Shown here in pieces: positions 18,901 to 28,026 of a stretch of DNA of 64,000 bases; positions within the stretch are counted from its first letter, which is position 1, and each line of letters starts with the position of its first letter. Under the pieces are notes generated by a model. It made no database searches, was not told the DNA's origin, and saw only the letters and a program-made list of their open reading frames with translations. The position numbers and the translations under genes were made by a program. Source of the DNA: Bacteroidales bacterium (lineage in GTDB: Bacteria > Bacteroidota > Bacteroidia > Bacteroidales > ML635J-15); NCBI GenBank assembly GCA_003249955.1, contig QKHS01000080.1, positions 1 to 64,000 on the forward strand, in the 5' to 3' direction.

Positions 18901-21900
18901 TCCTCCTTCAGGTTCTGCATGCAAAATAAATTCATTTTCATTTTCGCAAACATTTTCCGGAGTATTGAAAATTATTTCTTCGCTTCCGTCATAAACCCAT
19001 AAATATCTGCTACTTACAGAAGTACATTCAGCATTAGACACTGAATAACTTACCAGAGCGGGACCTGTTCCGGCCAATGCGGGACTAAAAATACCCAGTG
19101 AATTATCCGTAATTCCGTCGCCATTCCATACTCCTCCTGAAGTAATACTTTGTAACTGAACATCCGGTTCATTAATACAAAACATGAGTGGGCTTAAAAA
19201 ACCCGGGTCCGGAGCATCAAGTACTTCTATTGGCTTTGTAACTGTATTTATACAAGCCTGATTGATTATTGTGTAAGAAATTTCTGAGAACCCCTCTCCT
19301 GCAACAGATGGGGAAAACATGCCTGAAACAGAATCGGTAATTCCCGAACCGCTCCATATTCCACCGGGGTTTTGAGCTGAAAATTCATATGGATTTTCAA
19401 ATTCACATATTTGTGCCGGACTTGTAAATTCAGCACTCACAAAATCATAAACCGAAATGTTTATAGTGTCAGAAGAACTACATTCTCCATTGGTTAACGT
19501 GTAAATTACCTGCCCGGTACCAACGCCGGAAGATGCCGGAGAAAACAAACCGTCAATGCTTACGCCGTATCCGCTCCATTCTCCGCCCTGATTTTGCGAA
19601 CTTAAAATCACATCCTGATCATTAATACAGAAATTAAGGTCGTTTCCGATATTTGCCGGAATATACGGGTCAACAACTATATCAACAGAATCCATATCTT
19701 CACAATCGGAATTATTAAGAAAATAATATATTCTGTGAGTTCCCGGTCCGGCAACAGACGGATTAAACTTTCCCGTAATCATGTTTACAATTCCCTGACC
19801 TTGCCATATTCCGCCGGAGCTTGCAGCATTTAACCAAAACGGTGCGTGATTTTCACATATACGGTCAACCGGAAAAATTGATGCATCAACTCCCTGATGC
19901 ACTTCAATGCTGTCAGTCCCGGTAATTATACAGACTCCCTGCGTAACGGAATAATTTATTATTGCATTACCTGTTCCTGAAATAAGCGGATCAAATATTC
20001 CTTCCTGAGCATCAGCTATTCCGTTTCCGGTCCATATTACTCCTTCTGTTCCCGCATCAAGTACAACCGGACCTTCATTATTACATAATTCGGAAGGATT
20101 ATTAAGCACAATAACTGGTGCTTCATCAACACTTATGATTGCAGTTTGGGTATCTTCACAACCATCATATCCTATATGATATGTGATAATATGATCCCCG
20201 CTTCCGGCAAGATTAGGACTGAAGTTTCCGGCATCAGGATTAATTATTCCGGTACCAGACCAAACTCCTCCTGAATATAATGAGTGTAAAGTAACATCAT
20301 CTTGATTGGAACAATATTGCAGTAGGCCGGTTATTGATGCATCCGGAATTGTAACCCCAATAAAACTGATGACAGAATCAGTGCAGTTGAATTCATTAAT
20401 TGCATAAAACCCGTAATATCCCGAATTCTGCTCATTAACGTTTACTATTTCTTCAACCGGGTTCTCAGAATAAAATGAATCCGGACCTGTCCACCATACC
20501 TGACCTTCGGCAGTTCCTGATAACAAAAGATTTCCTCCGCGGCAAACAGGATAATTATAATTTACATTAGCAACCGGTGACGGATTTACAGAAATTTCAA
20601 CTGTTGCTGTTCCCGTACAACCAATGTCATCACTTACTGTTAAGTAGTAATTCCCTGAATTAGGTATTATAATATTATTTATCGAAAGACTGTTCTGATC
20701 TGATTCCCAGTTTCCGGGACCTGTCCATAAGTATTGATAAAATTCTCCGGGATTTAAAGATATATTATCTCTTTCACAAAGAGTAACATTTTCCGGAAGC
20801 TGAGGAACCGGCCAATCATGAATCTGTACATCAATCATCTCCTTATACTCGCACCCGTTTTCACCTGTTACTGTTACCCCGTAAATTCCACTTCTTACAG
20901 AACCTGCATTTTCTATTACCGGGCTACTCTCAGAATTAAACCATCCTGATGGACCCTTCCATAAATAAGAAATACCGTTTTCGGATGAAAACTCAAGATC
21001 CTGTCCGGCACAAATAGGAGCATTGGTCTGTACATTTGCCTGCGGCAATGGTAAAATATCAACCCAGGTTGTAAAAATCTCCGATCCGCATGGATAACGC
21101 ACTTCTGCACTAACATTCTGTGATTCTTCCAATGTTGCATAAATCATGTCAGAACCGGTTTGTCCCGTGCTCCATATAATTTCATAATTCTCCGGTAACT
21201 GATCAATATCGAGACTTATTAAAACACTGTCTCCTGCACATTGTGGACCGTTATTGGAAATTGATCCCGTAATCTCAATATTATCATATACATTTATAGT
21301 TTCTTCAATAAATGCCAATCCGCATTCACACCCTGTAAATATTTTTATAGTGATTGTCTCTTCTCCTTCTGTTACATCATCGGTAAACACATCATAAGGT
21401 ACAACAAGAGACTCTTCACCTGCAGGAATTTGTAAAGAAAGCGGGATAGGAGAATAATCAACCCCCGGAATTGCTGTTCCTCCGATTTCGATATTAAAAT
21501 CAAGAGGCTCATCTATATTATTGTTGTCAGATCTGGCAAACGTAAGATTATTACTGCATCCCTCATATGTTGTGTTTACCATAACCCAATCCGTAATATT
21601 TTTAACCAAAGGAATTGTTCCGCTGTTAAAACTACCTGCTTTCAGAAAAACTCCTGAATCGAAAATAGGATCAGCAGCATCTGCAATTGCCAGACGAATA
21701 TGATATGTTTCACAAGGGGTAACCGAAGCAAATGCGGTAAGAGTTCTGGTCATTCCGTCAAACTGCAGGTCTTGTCCGTTATCATTATTGTAATACCACT
21801 CGGTATTCTGCATCTGATTTACATTATTAATACTTACAGGAGTATTTGTTCCGGGAATAAGTGCTATGTTCTGATTATTGTATCCTTCAGGTCCTCCTGA

Positions 21901-22791
21901 TATGTAAAATGTAAAGATATCATTGAATACTCCTCCGACATACTCTTCATATTCTTCAGAGCCAAAAGCATACTGAAAGGAAATAGTATTATTGGCAGGA
22001 ATAAAATCAAACTCCAGTATTGCAGCATCATAAGTCTGTCTGTGTATAAGTGCCGTAAGAAGAGAATCTCCCGGTTGCTGCAGATTTGTACATGTTGCCG
22101 GACTGTTATTGGGGCCCGCAACTTTTGTTACCTTTCCGGTCGATAAAATTAATCCGGAACTAAAATCCAGACCTGGTGTTCCGTTAGTAAAAAATCCTAT
22201 ACTTTCAGGATGTCCTGTAAACTGTATGTTATTTGCCTGTACACAACCCGAAATAAGAACATTGTTTACAAGCTCTTCGGGAGTAGCCGAAAGAACTCCT
22301 ATTACAGGAACTTTTGCTGCATAATTACCCGGATCATCATCTGATTTAAGAATAAAAGATCCTGAATCACTTCCTGAATTTATCCATATTCTACCTGTAA
22401 TTACATGTCCGGCAAGTACAGAATCAGATATTTCAACTTCAGAACTTTTGGCTATAACCTGAGAGCATGCAAGTTCTGACCATTCAGAACCGGATACTGT
22501 ATAAAGTGCAATTCCGTGATCAACAACATATTTGTGTAAAACTTCCAGTTTAACGTGCCCGCTTTCGGGTAAGATGAAACTGAAATAAACATTTTTACCG
22601 GAATAGTTTCGGCTGCATGACGGTTGAAAAATATCATTATCCTGCTCCAACTGATAAAGACACAATAATTCTGTTGCCCCCCCGCAAACATCAATCTGTA
22701 CAGGAGCATTACTGTCTGTTCCCAGAGTTGTCTGAGACAGTGCAGCAAAGCTAAACAGTAAGATTATCGTTAAAAAAGTAAAGGTTTTCAT
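15994..22791 (-). CDS. Giant modular T9SS type B adhesin (choice-of-anchor L, Ig-like and SprB-type repeats)
   Basis: The ATG at 22791 (MKTFTFLTIILLFSFAALSQ) gives a clean signal peptide and 2265 residues; the longer frame would need a TTG at 22815. Order: ~160 residues of N-terminal domain; a choice-of-anchor L-like domain (SGLILSTGKV, FAFGSEE-type motif as YAFGSEEYEEYVGG); a Calx-β-like domain (~400-510); three Ig-like domains; about ten ~75-residue repeats with the core GGxWSGxGI and two conserved Cys; then seven or eight SprB-like repeats (CxGxxxGxI... GPYSYLW... LxAGTYxxTxTDxNxC). The last ~85 residues are the CHU_C/type B sorting domain (AFTPNNDGVNDKWEI, FNRWGQIVFE, SGTYIYII). SprB-type repeats are known from the mobile gliding adhesin of Flavobacterium. 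A surface-adhesin role is inferred. It follows the type A protein gene after 16 bases. Confidence 0.92.
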   Translation of the reverse strand: MKTFTFLTIILLFSFAALSQTTLGTDSNAPVQIDVCGGATELLCLYQLEQDNDIFQPSCSRNYSGKNVYFSFILPESGHVKLEVLHKYVVDHGIALYTVSGSEWSELACSQVIAKSSEVEISDSVLAGHVITGRIWINSGSDSGSFILKSDDDPGNYAAKVPVIGVLSATPEELVNNVLISGCVQANNIQFTGHPESIGFFTNGTPGLDFSSGLILSTGKVTKVAGPNNSPATCTNLQQPGDSLLTALIHRQTYDAAILEFDFIPANNTISFQYAFGSEEYEEYVGGVFNDIFTFYISGGPEGYNNQNIALIPGTNTPVSINNVNQMQNTEWYYNNDNGQDLQFDGMTRTLTAFASVTPCETYHIRLAIADAADPIFDSGVFLKAGSFNSGTIPLVKNITDWVMVNTTYEGCSNNLTFARSDNNNIDEPLDFNIEIGGTAIPGVDYSPIPLSLQIPAGEESLVVPYDVFTDDVTEGEETITIKIFTGCECGLAFIEETINVYDNIEITGSISNNGPQCAGDSVLISLDIDQLPENYEIIWSTGQTGSDMIYATLEESQNVSAEVRYPCGSEIFTTWVDILPLPQANVQTNAPICAGQDLEFSSENGISYLWKGPSGWFNSESSPVIENAGSVRSGIYGVTVTGENGCEYKEMIDVQIHDWPVPQLPENVTLCERDNISLNPGEFYQYLWTGPGNWESDQNSLSINNIIIPNSGNYYLTVSDDIGCTGTATVEISVNPSPVANVNYNYPVCRGGNLLLSGTAEGQVWWTGPDSFYSENPVEEIVNVNEQNSGYYGFYAINEFNCTDSVISFIGVTIPDASITGLLQYCSNQDDVTLHSLYSGGVWSGTGIINPDAGNFSPNLAGSGDHIITYHIGYDGCEDTQTAIISVDEAPVIVLNNPSELCNNEGPVVLDAGTEGVIWTGNGIADAQEGIFDPLISGTGNAIINYSVTQGVCIITGTDSIEVHQGVDASIFPVDRICENHAPFWLNAASSGGIWQGQGIVNMITGKFNPSVAGPGTHRIYYFLNNSDCEDMDSVDIVVDPYIPANIGNDLNFCINDQDVILSSQNQGGEWSGYGVSIDGLFSPASSGVGTGQVIYTLTNGECSSSDTINISVYDFVSAEFTSPAQICEFENPYEFSAQNPGGIWSGSGITDSVSGMFSPSVAGEGFSEISYTIINQACINTVTKPIEVLDAPDPGFLSPLMFCINEPDVQLQSITSGGVWNGDGITDNSLGIFSPALAGTGPALVSYSVSNAECTSVSSRYLWVYDGSEEIIFNTPENVCENENEFILHAEPEGGVWSGPGVYQDSLFNPGTAGNGQYYLTYTIGSGLCAVIDSVNITVSAVPQVTLLSDSGYCSNSPQALLTANPAGGFWTGDAVNDGYFVPENANTGNNSVYYNLNDGTCQNTYEFNINVFPYTQVEVSGIEPSYCQNYGSVAAELYPSGGDISGTVLSSENSFLTNNLSIGINSITYSFTNDFGCTSEETVNFEILEVPEVIVSGIATDYCKNSNDISFHATPWGGSVNGIEISGNTFSPSTTGIGEHFFSYSYTAPNGCSDSYFQSVFIHGLPEISFDILNYPSCSYSEDAEIRAIVSAESDYEIIWDNGLVTNSDILSGVGAGWHTVEVISEFDCSIYDSVYIEAPEELSVNISGTLNLPCYNSENGVLNAVVSGGSGPYSYLWNAGENPYLPNISGLGTGEYYLTVTDSNLCRIIAEQTISQAEETSFQVEKSGILNCFGDDNGFINITTSDPELSIIWEDGSSIFERSDLSAGTYIFTITNAGNCQIIDTVEIEENTEIIVQEEINFVNCGNSLGSIFTNTSGGVGPYSFLWSNENENSVLSEVPAGIYQLTVQDVNLCTKTYSYTIEATDSINAFIDVVSGIDCFGNNSGVVSAFSPDGVLPLTYVWSDGTQSNLLSDIYSGEYSVLISDAQGCTGHASVVLSEPDELVIHTYIEDVKCKGENTGNIVLNAEGGTGTIAYLWQDGTSQQDMSDLYAGTYTFTATDANNCKIVKNISINEPQNPLDYTLSGQEPKCWGSADGYLSSQASGGTEPYTYLWEYAGYITYGKGINDLYAGIYTLEITDSNNCKITTQTELDQPTEIEFNTSAFSVSCNGNNDGWFIINASGGVPPYSYGEGEDVFSENEITGKFPGIYSAYVIDNNGCMSGMQQVIIPRSEEECLIIPNAFTPNNDGVNDKWEIENIGMFPQASVQVFNRWGQIVFETVSDNEIWDGTYLGELPSGTYIYIIDPNNGSASKTGTISLVR

Positions 22792-22807
22792 AGGTGTCTT
22801 TTCGTAT

Positions 22808-25543
22808 CTATTCAATAAATAATCTCTTTAATACAACACTCTCGTTTTCAGTAAATGCTACATTATAGATTCCTGAAGCCAGACTGCTGAGATCAATAGT
22901 CTGTGTTGCAGCAGAAATAACCGAGCTATAAACCTTTCTGCCGGCAGAATCATATACATCAAAACTTACCGGGACAAAAGCATTACCGTTTTCTATTGTA
23001 ATTTGCCCTTCTGAAGGATTCGGGTAAATGTTATAAGTATTGGTTTCTGTAGATTCAACAGGAAGTTTTTTTACCGAAATTGTCTCTGTCCTTGTACAAT
23101 ACTCATTTGAAACGGTAAAACTGAAATTACCCTCTTCATTAAGAATAATTTCGTCCGTAGTATCGCCTGTACTCCATAAATAATTGCTATTAATTTCATA
23201 CAAGTCTGCATTTGTATTAACATCTGCAACAACTGTAAACGGGAACTCCTTTACATTAAAAGAATTTTTATCTGAATTATTAAAAATTATATCCTGTGTA
23301 ATCTTTATATAACTAACTGTAACAGTATGATTTCTTATTCTTTTAAAATCGTCTGAAAGTGTAACCCGTACAAAATTTTGTTCATCATCGAAAACAAAGC
23401 CTGTTGTTGTTGAAAACGGATATTTTTCTCCGGGATTCAGATTAGAACCAAGGGTTATACTTTCGTACATAAACATACTCTTATTAAGAAAATTTATTGT
23501 GTATTTTATCTCTGTACCGGCAGGTATTGTACGGGACCCTTCATTTAATATGTATAAATCCACAAAGTGATATTCATTATCATAATCGCAAACATAATTT
23601 TGCTGATTAACAGCAGCTACAGAAATAATCATTTGTGTATTAACCGGATTTTCAATATGTACATCAGGGAGAGAATCTGATGGATCGTTGTCATCAATAC
23701 TGTCTGCCATAGTGATAAAAGTGTACTTCCCGGTCCAGTCAGAGACTCCGTTAAATTCACTGCAAACGGCCTGTACATATACATCGTATTCAGTGTTATC
23801 AAGCAGTGAATTAAGAGTAATTTCAGGACTATCTGTGTTTAATGTAGTGCCATTTCCCTGTGCAAAGCCTGACAAGCCGAACTCTACATTAAATAGTGTC
23901 TGATGTTCTGAACTTGTCCAGTTTATTAAAGCAGATGATTTTGTAATCTGATTTGCACTAACTTCTGTAACATTTTCACATATCCCGTCTGTAAAAAAAC
24001 TTATTACTTCTGAATAGACTCTGATTCCTTCACAATCTGTTATTACATACGCATCGTATTGCGTAAAAGAATTAAGGTTTTCAATAAGACACGAATTGTC
24101 TGTAAAATTATAAATTATATTTCCTGAGTTTTTGGCAAAACCATGTTCTCCATATTCAACAGCAATAATATTTCCTGTATTTTCCCAGGATAATAAAGCG
24201 TAATCAGTTCCCGAATCCTGAACTGTCAGGTTCTGTGCAGCATTACAATCCACCGGGAATCCGAATCTTATATCATCAATATAAAGGTAATATTCGTAAA
24301 CACTTTGATAGTGAATAACAACATATTTTGTATTTTCAGGTATTATTGTCCTGTATTCTCTCCATGTTTCATCTGCATTCGTTGTTGTCTCCTGCCATGT
24401 AACGGAACTAAGCGGATTAACAGGATCTGTTGAAAATCCTACTGCAAAAGATTCATCACTTCCGGATAATGTACGATATCTGAAGCTGATTTCAGTATTC
24501 GGGGCAAGATCTAAAGACGGGCTGATTAAATACTGGTCGTACGGAGAACCAACAGCGTAAGAGCTAAAGCGAAAAGAGTTCTGTCCTGAATAAGCAACCG
24601 AATTATCAACAATTACCTGATTATCTGCCGGATAATTATAATTTGCATATAATACCTGCCAGCATTCCAGCGGGTTTTCATTATTCTCAAAACTTTCTGT
24701 ATAAGGTAAAACCTGTCCTATTTCGCAATCAGTAATAAAACTAAGCGGATCTGACCAATCGCTGACACCCTCACTGCAATATGATCTCAGATAGAAATCA
24801 TATTCAATCCATGGGTCAAGCCCGTTTATTTGTAAAAAAGCATCATTTATATTACTTATTCGGGTTCCGGTTCCGGGGACAAAACCAGATACTCCATACT
24901 CTGCTTCAAAGCTATCGTTTCCGGTTTGTTGCCACCTTATAAGTGCCGATGTTTCTTTTACATTTACAAAACTTATACCTTTTGGCTCACTGCAAAAACT
25001 TCCTGTTATAATGGAAAGATCATCAATCCCGACTCCGTATCCGTATCCTGATTTTGCACTAAACGCAATATAATAATCAGAAGAAGCGTCCGGTAAAACA
25101 ACAACTTCTTCTGTCCAGTCATTAATGTTTTCAGAAAATTCTGACAGTAAAATCCATTGACTTTCTGCTGATGTTTTGTAATATACTTTTAATTGATCCT
25201 GATCGCTGCTCCATACCGGTTGAACGTGACGAAATTTCAAAACAGGATTTTGTGCATCAGATAAATCTATAGCAGGACTTATTAACATTGTCTCATCTTC
25301 ATTATAATTATAAGAATAAAAGCAGGCATTTAAATTACCTTCATAGGCTGACGCAACATCTCCGTAAACAAGACCGGAATTAAGCATCCATGAAACATTT
25401 CCGCTAATATTTTCAAAAGTCCATAAATCAAAATTTTCCTGAGATTCGAAATTTTCGTTATAATAATTTTCGGGTAAATCCTGTGCACTAACTGCAACTA
25501 CAATTACCTGAAATAAAATGAGTAATGTAAAAATCTTTTTCAT
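22808..25543 (-). CDS. Secreted T9SS type A protein with fibronectin III-like and MAM/anchor-J-like domains
   Basis: 911 residues. The signal peptide ends near VSAQ (residue 20). Two ~160-residue jelly-roll domains of the MAM/choice-of-anchor J type are seen (ENFESQENFDLWTFEN... YYIAFSAKSGYGYGVGIDDLSI, and a second around YTESFENNENPLECWQ... YYLYIDDIRF). They alternate with three fibronectin type III-like domains (VKETSALIRWQQTG, YALLSWENTG, ITKSSALINWTSS). The C-terminus is a type A sorting domain (YNIYPNPSEGQITIEN ... LSSLASGIYNVAF ... LKRLFIE). It is the first gene of a two-gene unit whose second member carries a type B sorting domain. A -7 box (TATATTTG) lies ~50 bases upstream. Its binding target is unknown; no catalytic domain was seen. 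Confidence 0.92.
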   Translation of the reverse strand: MKKIFTLLILFQVIVVAVSAQDLPENYYNENFESQENFDLWTFENISGNVSWMLNSGLVYGDVASAYEGNLNACFYSYNYNEDETMLISPAIDLSDAQNPVLKFRHVQPVWSSDQDQLKVYYKTSAESQWILLSEFSENINDWTEEVVVLPDASSDYYIAFSAKSGYGYGVGIDDLSIITGSFCSEPKGISFVNVKETSALIRWQQTGNDSFEAEYGVSGFVPGTGTRISNINDAFLQINGLDPWIEYDFYLRSYCSEGVSDWSDPLSFITDCEIGQVLPYTESFENNENPLECWQVLYANYNYPADNQVIVDNSVAYSGQNSFRFSSYAVGSPYDQYLISPSLDLAPNTEISFRYRTLSGSDESFAVGFSTDPVNPLSSVTWQETTTNADETWREYRTIIPENTKYVVIHYQSVYEYYLYIDDIRFGFPVDCNAAQNLTVQDSGTDYALLSWENTGNIIAVEYGEHGFAKNSGNIIYNFTDNSCLIENLNSFTQYDAYVITDCEGIRVYSEVISFFTDGICENVTEVSANQITKSSALINWTSSEHQTLFNVEFGLSGFAQGNGTTLNTDSPEITLNSLLDNTEYDVYVQAVCSEFNGVSDWTGKYTFITMADSIDDNDPSDSLPDVHIENPVNTQMIISVAAVNQQNYVCDYDNEYHFVDLYILNEGSRTIPAGTEIKYTINFLNKSMFMYESITLGSNLNPGEKYPFSTTTGFVFDDEQNFVRVTLSDDFKRIRNHTVTVSYIKITQDIIFNNSDKNSFNVKEFPFTVVADVNTNADLYEINSNYLWSTGDTTDEIILNEEGNFSFTVSNEYCTRTETISVKKLPVESTETNTYNIYPNPSEGQITIENGNAFVPVSFDVYDSAGRKVYSSVISAATQTIDLSSLASGIYNVAFTENESVVLKRLFIE

Positions 25544-26198
25544 AAATCTAATTTTAAAAGCGCGAACATGAAAGCATCTTAGCTGCTAAAACAAATATAT
25601 GCAGGTATGTAAGCAATCGCCAAACCGGTAAGAGAGTAATGATATTAGCAGTGATTTTCAGGCCATAATACACAGTATCATATAGATTTGCAACAAGATT
25701 TTTCCCGTTTCTTTTTTGTTTTACAAATTCCGGCTTTAAGCTATACTTATTGGCTGGATATTGAATTAAAGCCGGGTTTCGTATAAATATACGTTCATTT
25801 CAGAGCCCGTTTTCCACTTCTTTTTTTTATCAATTTTAATGTGCTTTTTTCTTAATTCTGCGTAAAAATCAAAAAAACATTTTGGACGGATTTATTAAAT
25901 GCTGATTTAATAATTATTCAACTGTTTTTACTCTTTTTTTATGATTAATTCAGTAACATTTCACCAGTACAAGTAAAAAATATTTTGACACAACAGCAGA
26001 TAGTATTATCTCATTTTTTGTACAATATGGGATACTATCAACTTATTTACACATACTACATTGTTATGTGTTTTTTATGTTTTTCAAAATTTAACAAGAT
26101 CTGTTAAATTGGTTTTTGCAACTTACGCAAATCTGTATTTTATGGAATTAATCGGCAAAAAGTATCTTCCGACCCGGAACTTTTAAAATTATACAACT
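25544..26198. other. 655-base divergent intergenic region
   Basis: No ORF worth calling. It holds the minus-strand promoter of the T9SS operon near 25592 and a short perfect palindrome, CGTATAAATATACG (25780-25793), possibly an operator. On the plus side there is a weak TTG-N17-TATTTTAT promoter ~60 bases before the MuiA-like gene. The rest is very AT-rich with no repeat or RNA structure that I could see. Confidence 0.5.
25592..25624 (-). promoter_or_regulatory. Promoter of the two-gene T9SS cargo operon
   Basis: The minus strand carries TATATTTG (exact TAnnTTTG, 25599-25592) with TTTG 21 bases upstream (25624-25621). It lies ~50 bases before the ATG at 25543. Confidence 0.65.
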
Positions 26199-27863
26199 AT
26201 GAAAAAATTTGTTTTAAGCACGGTAATTTTTATGTCAATAATCATAAACTTATCAGCAGCAGAAATCACTGTAAAATCAAAAGTATCAAATGTAACCGTT
26301 TTTCCGGGATCGGCACAAATCACAAGAACATCAACGTTCAGTGCCGGTAGCGGAATAAATGAAATTGTGTTTGAAAATGTTTCAGTATATCTTAATACAT
26401 CAAGTATTCAGGCAAAAGGGAAGGGAAATTTCACGATCCTTGATGTAAAATTCCGCTACAAACAACCCGAACTTGTTCTTCCTGCACAAAACGGGGAATT
26501 ACCTCCAAAAATTGTAAGAGAAATTTCATTACTCGAAGATTCTCTGGCATATCTTAATTTTGATTTATCAGATATTACCACACAAATTGATGCTTATAAT
26601 CTGGAGAAATCAATTCTGCTGAATAACCAGCTTGTAAAAGGAAACGGCGGTGATACCATTACTGAACTGAAAGCAACAATGGAATACTTCAGATTAAGAA
26701 TAAATGATATCAACAGCCAGGTTCAGAAACTACGCAAACAGGAATTTGTAATGAGAAAAAATTACAACAGGATGAATTTAAGACTGAATGATTTAAAAGC
26801 CTACAATCAGCAACAAAACCCTGTTCAACCGGCAAAATCTCCAATTCCGCAAATAGTAGTTGTTGTTTCCTGTGATGCCGCCGTAAACGGAAATATTGAG
26901 ATCAGCTATATGGTAAACAATGCGGGATGGTCGCCGTCATACGATCTTAAAACCACAGGCATTGATCAGCCGGTTCAGCTTATTTATAAAGCTGATGTAT
27001 GGCAAAATACCGGGGAAGATTGGGAAAATTCAAAACTAAGACTTTCGACGATAACACCATCAGACAATAATGTAAAGCCTGTTTTGCCGGTATTTTACTT
27101 AAATTATTACAACTATACAACGACTACGTCTACGGGAGGATCAATAAATAAAAAAGATGCCTGCGCAGAAAAAACAAACGCTCCGTCTTTAGGCAGTGCT
27201 TACGAAGTTGACGCTGGCTATGCATATGATTACACCAGTGCCATACAAACAATGACAAATGTAGAATTTGATATTAAGCTTCCGTACTCTGTACCCTCAG
27301 ACGGACAGGTTCACATAATTCCGATACAAAATGAAACAATTCCTACGACTTATGTTTACCATATTGTACCAAAACTTGAATCACAAGCATTTTTGGTAGC
27401 AAAACTGACAGACTGGCAAAAACTTGATTTATTGCCGGGAAATGCAAATATTTATTTTGACGGAACTTTTGTAGGAGAAACACAAATAAATCCGGCAACT
27501 TTGTCAGACACTCTTGAACTTGCTCTTGGCCGCGACCGCAGTTTACAGATACAACGCAAACAAACAAAAAACGAGACCTTAAACAAATTAGTAGGCAATA
27601 CGGCAACAAAAACTATCACTTACGAGATTTCAGTTAAAAACACTAAAATGGTAAAAACAGACATTGTTTTGCAGGATAATATACCTCTTAGTCTTGTCGA
27701 AGAAATAAAAGTTAACCTGACTGACAAAGGAAAAGCAAATCATTCGGAGTCAACAGGTTTGCTGCAATGGAATGATAAACTCGCTGCCGGAGAAACAAAG
27801 AAATATTCATATACATACACGGTAGAATATGATAAATCAAAACCCATTAATTTCAACTTCTGA
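26199..27863 (+). CDS. MuiA-family (DUF4139/DUF4140) secreted protein
   Basis: 554 residues. The signal peptide ends at INLSAAE (residue ~22). The N-terminal DUF4140 part has the typical opening VSNVTVFPGSAQITRT, followed by a coiled coil (~125-205). The C-terminal DUF4139 domain follows (VSYMVNNAGWSPSYDLKTTG, KADVWQNTGEDWENSKLRLST, and VEFDIKLPYSVPSDGQVHIIPI towards the end). Members are called mucoidy inhibitor A-like after a regulator of exopolysaccharide in enterobacteria; the biochemical role is unknown, and in Bacteroidota they are envelope proteins. It stands alone: divergent from the T9SS operon and closed by a strong terminator 10 bases after its stop. Confidence 0.88.
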   Translation: MKKFVLSTVIFMSIIINLSAAEITVKSKVSNVTVFPGSAQITRTSTFSAGSGINEIVFENVSVYLNTSSIQAKGKGNFTILDVKFRYKQPELVLPAQNGELPPKIVREISLLEDSLAYLNFDLSDITTQIDAYNLEKSILLNNQLVKGNGGDTITELKATMEYFRLRINDINSQVQKLRKQEFVMRKNYNRMNLRLNDLKAYNQQQNPVQPAKSPIPQIVVVVSCDAAVNGNIEISYMVNNAGWSPSYDLKTTGIDQPVQLIYKADVWQNTGEDWENSKLRLSTITPSDNNVKPVLPVFYLNYYNYTTTTSTGGSINKKDACAEKTNAPSLGSAYEVDAGYAYDYTSAIQTMTNVEFDIKLPYSVPSDGQVHIIPIQNETIPTTYVYHIVPKLESQAFLVAKLTDWQKLDLLPGNANIYFDGTFVGETQINPATLSDTLELALGRDRSLQIQRKQTKNETLNKLVGNTATKTITYEISVKNTKMVKTDIVLQDNIPLSLVEEIKVNLTDKGKANHSESTGLLQWNDKLAAGETKKYSYTYTVEYDKSKPINFNF

Positions 27864-27872
27864 TAATCAGGG

Positions 27873-27904
27873 AATCCTGCTGTATAATCAGCAGGATTTT
27901 TTAT
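27873..27904 (+). terminator. Rho-independent terminator after the MuiA-like gene
   Basis: The perfect 10-bp stem AATCCTGCTG / CAGCAGGATT with loop TATAAT is followed by a T-rich tract. Confidence 0.9.
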
Positions 27905-27997
27905 CTTTTTTCAGAAAGACTTACAGATTACAATAATAAATAACACTGTTTTTCTGTTAATAAAAAAATGCTCTCTTTTTCCAATGAAGATATTTCT

Positions 27998-28005
27998 TAT
28001 TTTTG
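27998..28005 (+). promoter_or_regulatory. -7 box of the DUF4837 gene
   Basis: TATTTTTG matches TAnnTTTG exactly, 21 bases before the ATG. No clear TTG box is seen at the expected distance. Confidence 0.55.
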
Positions 28006-28026
28006 TAACATAAAAACTTATTTGAA

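Noticed and set aside
25780-25793. Palindrome CGTATAAATATACG as a riboswitch or small RNA
   Set aside because: Only 6-bp arms and no further structure; kept only as a possible operator in the intergenic note.
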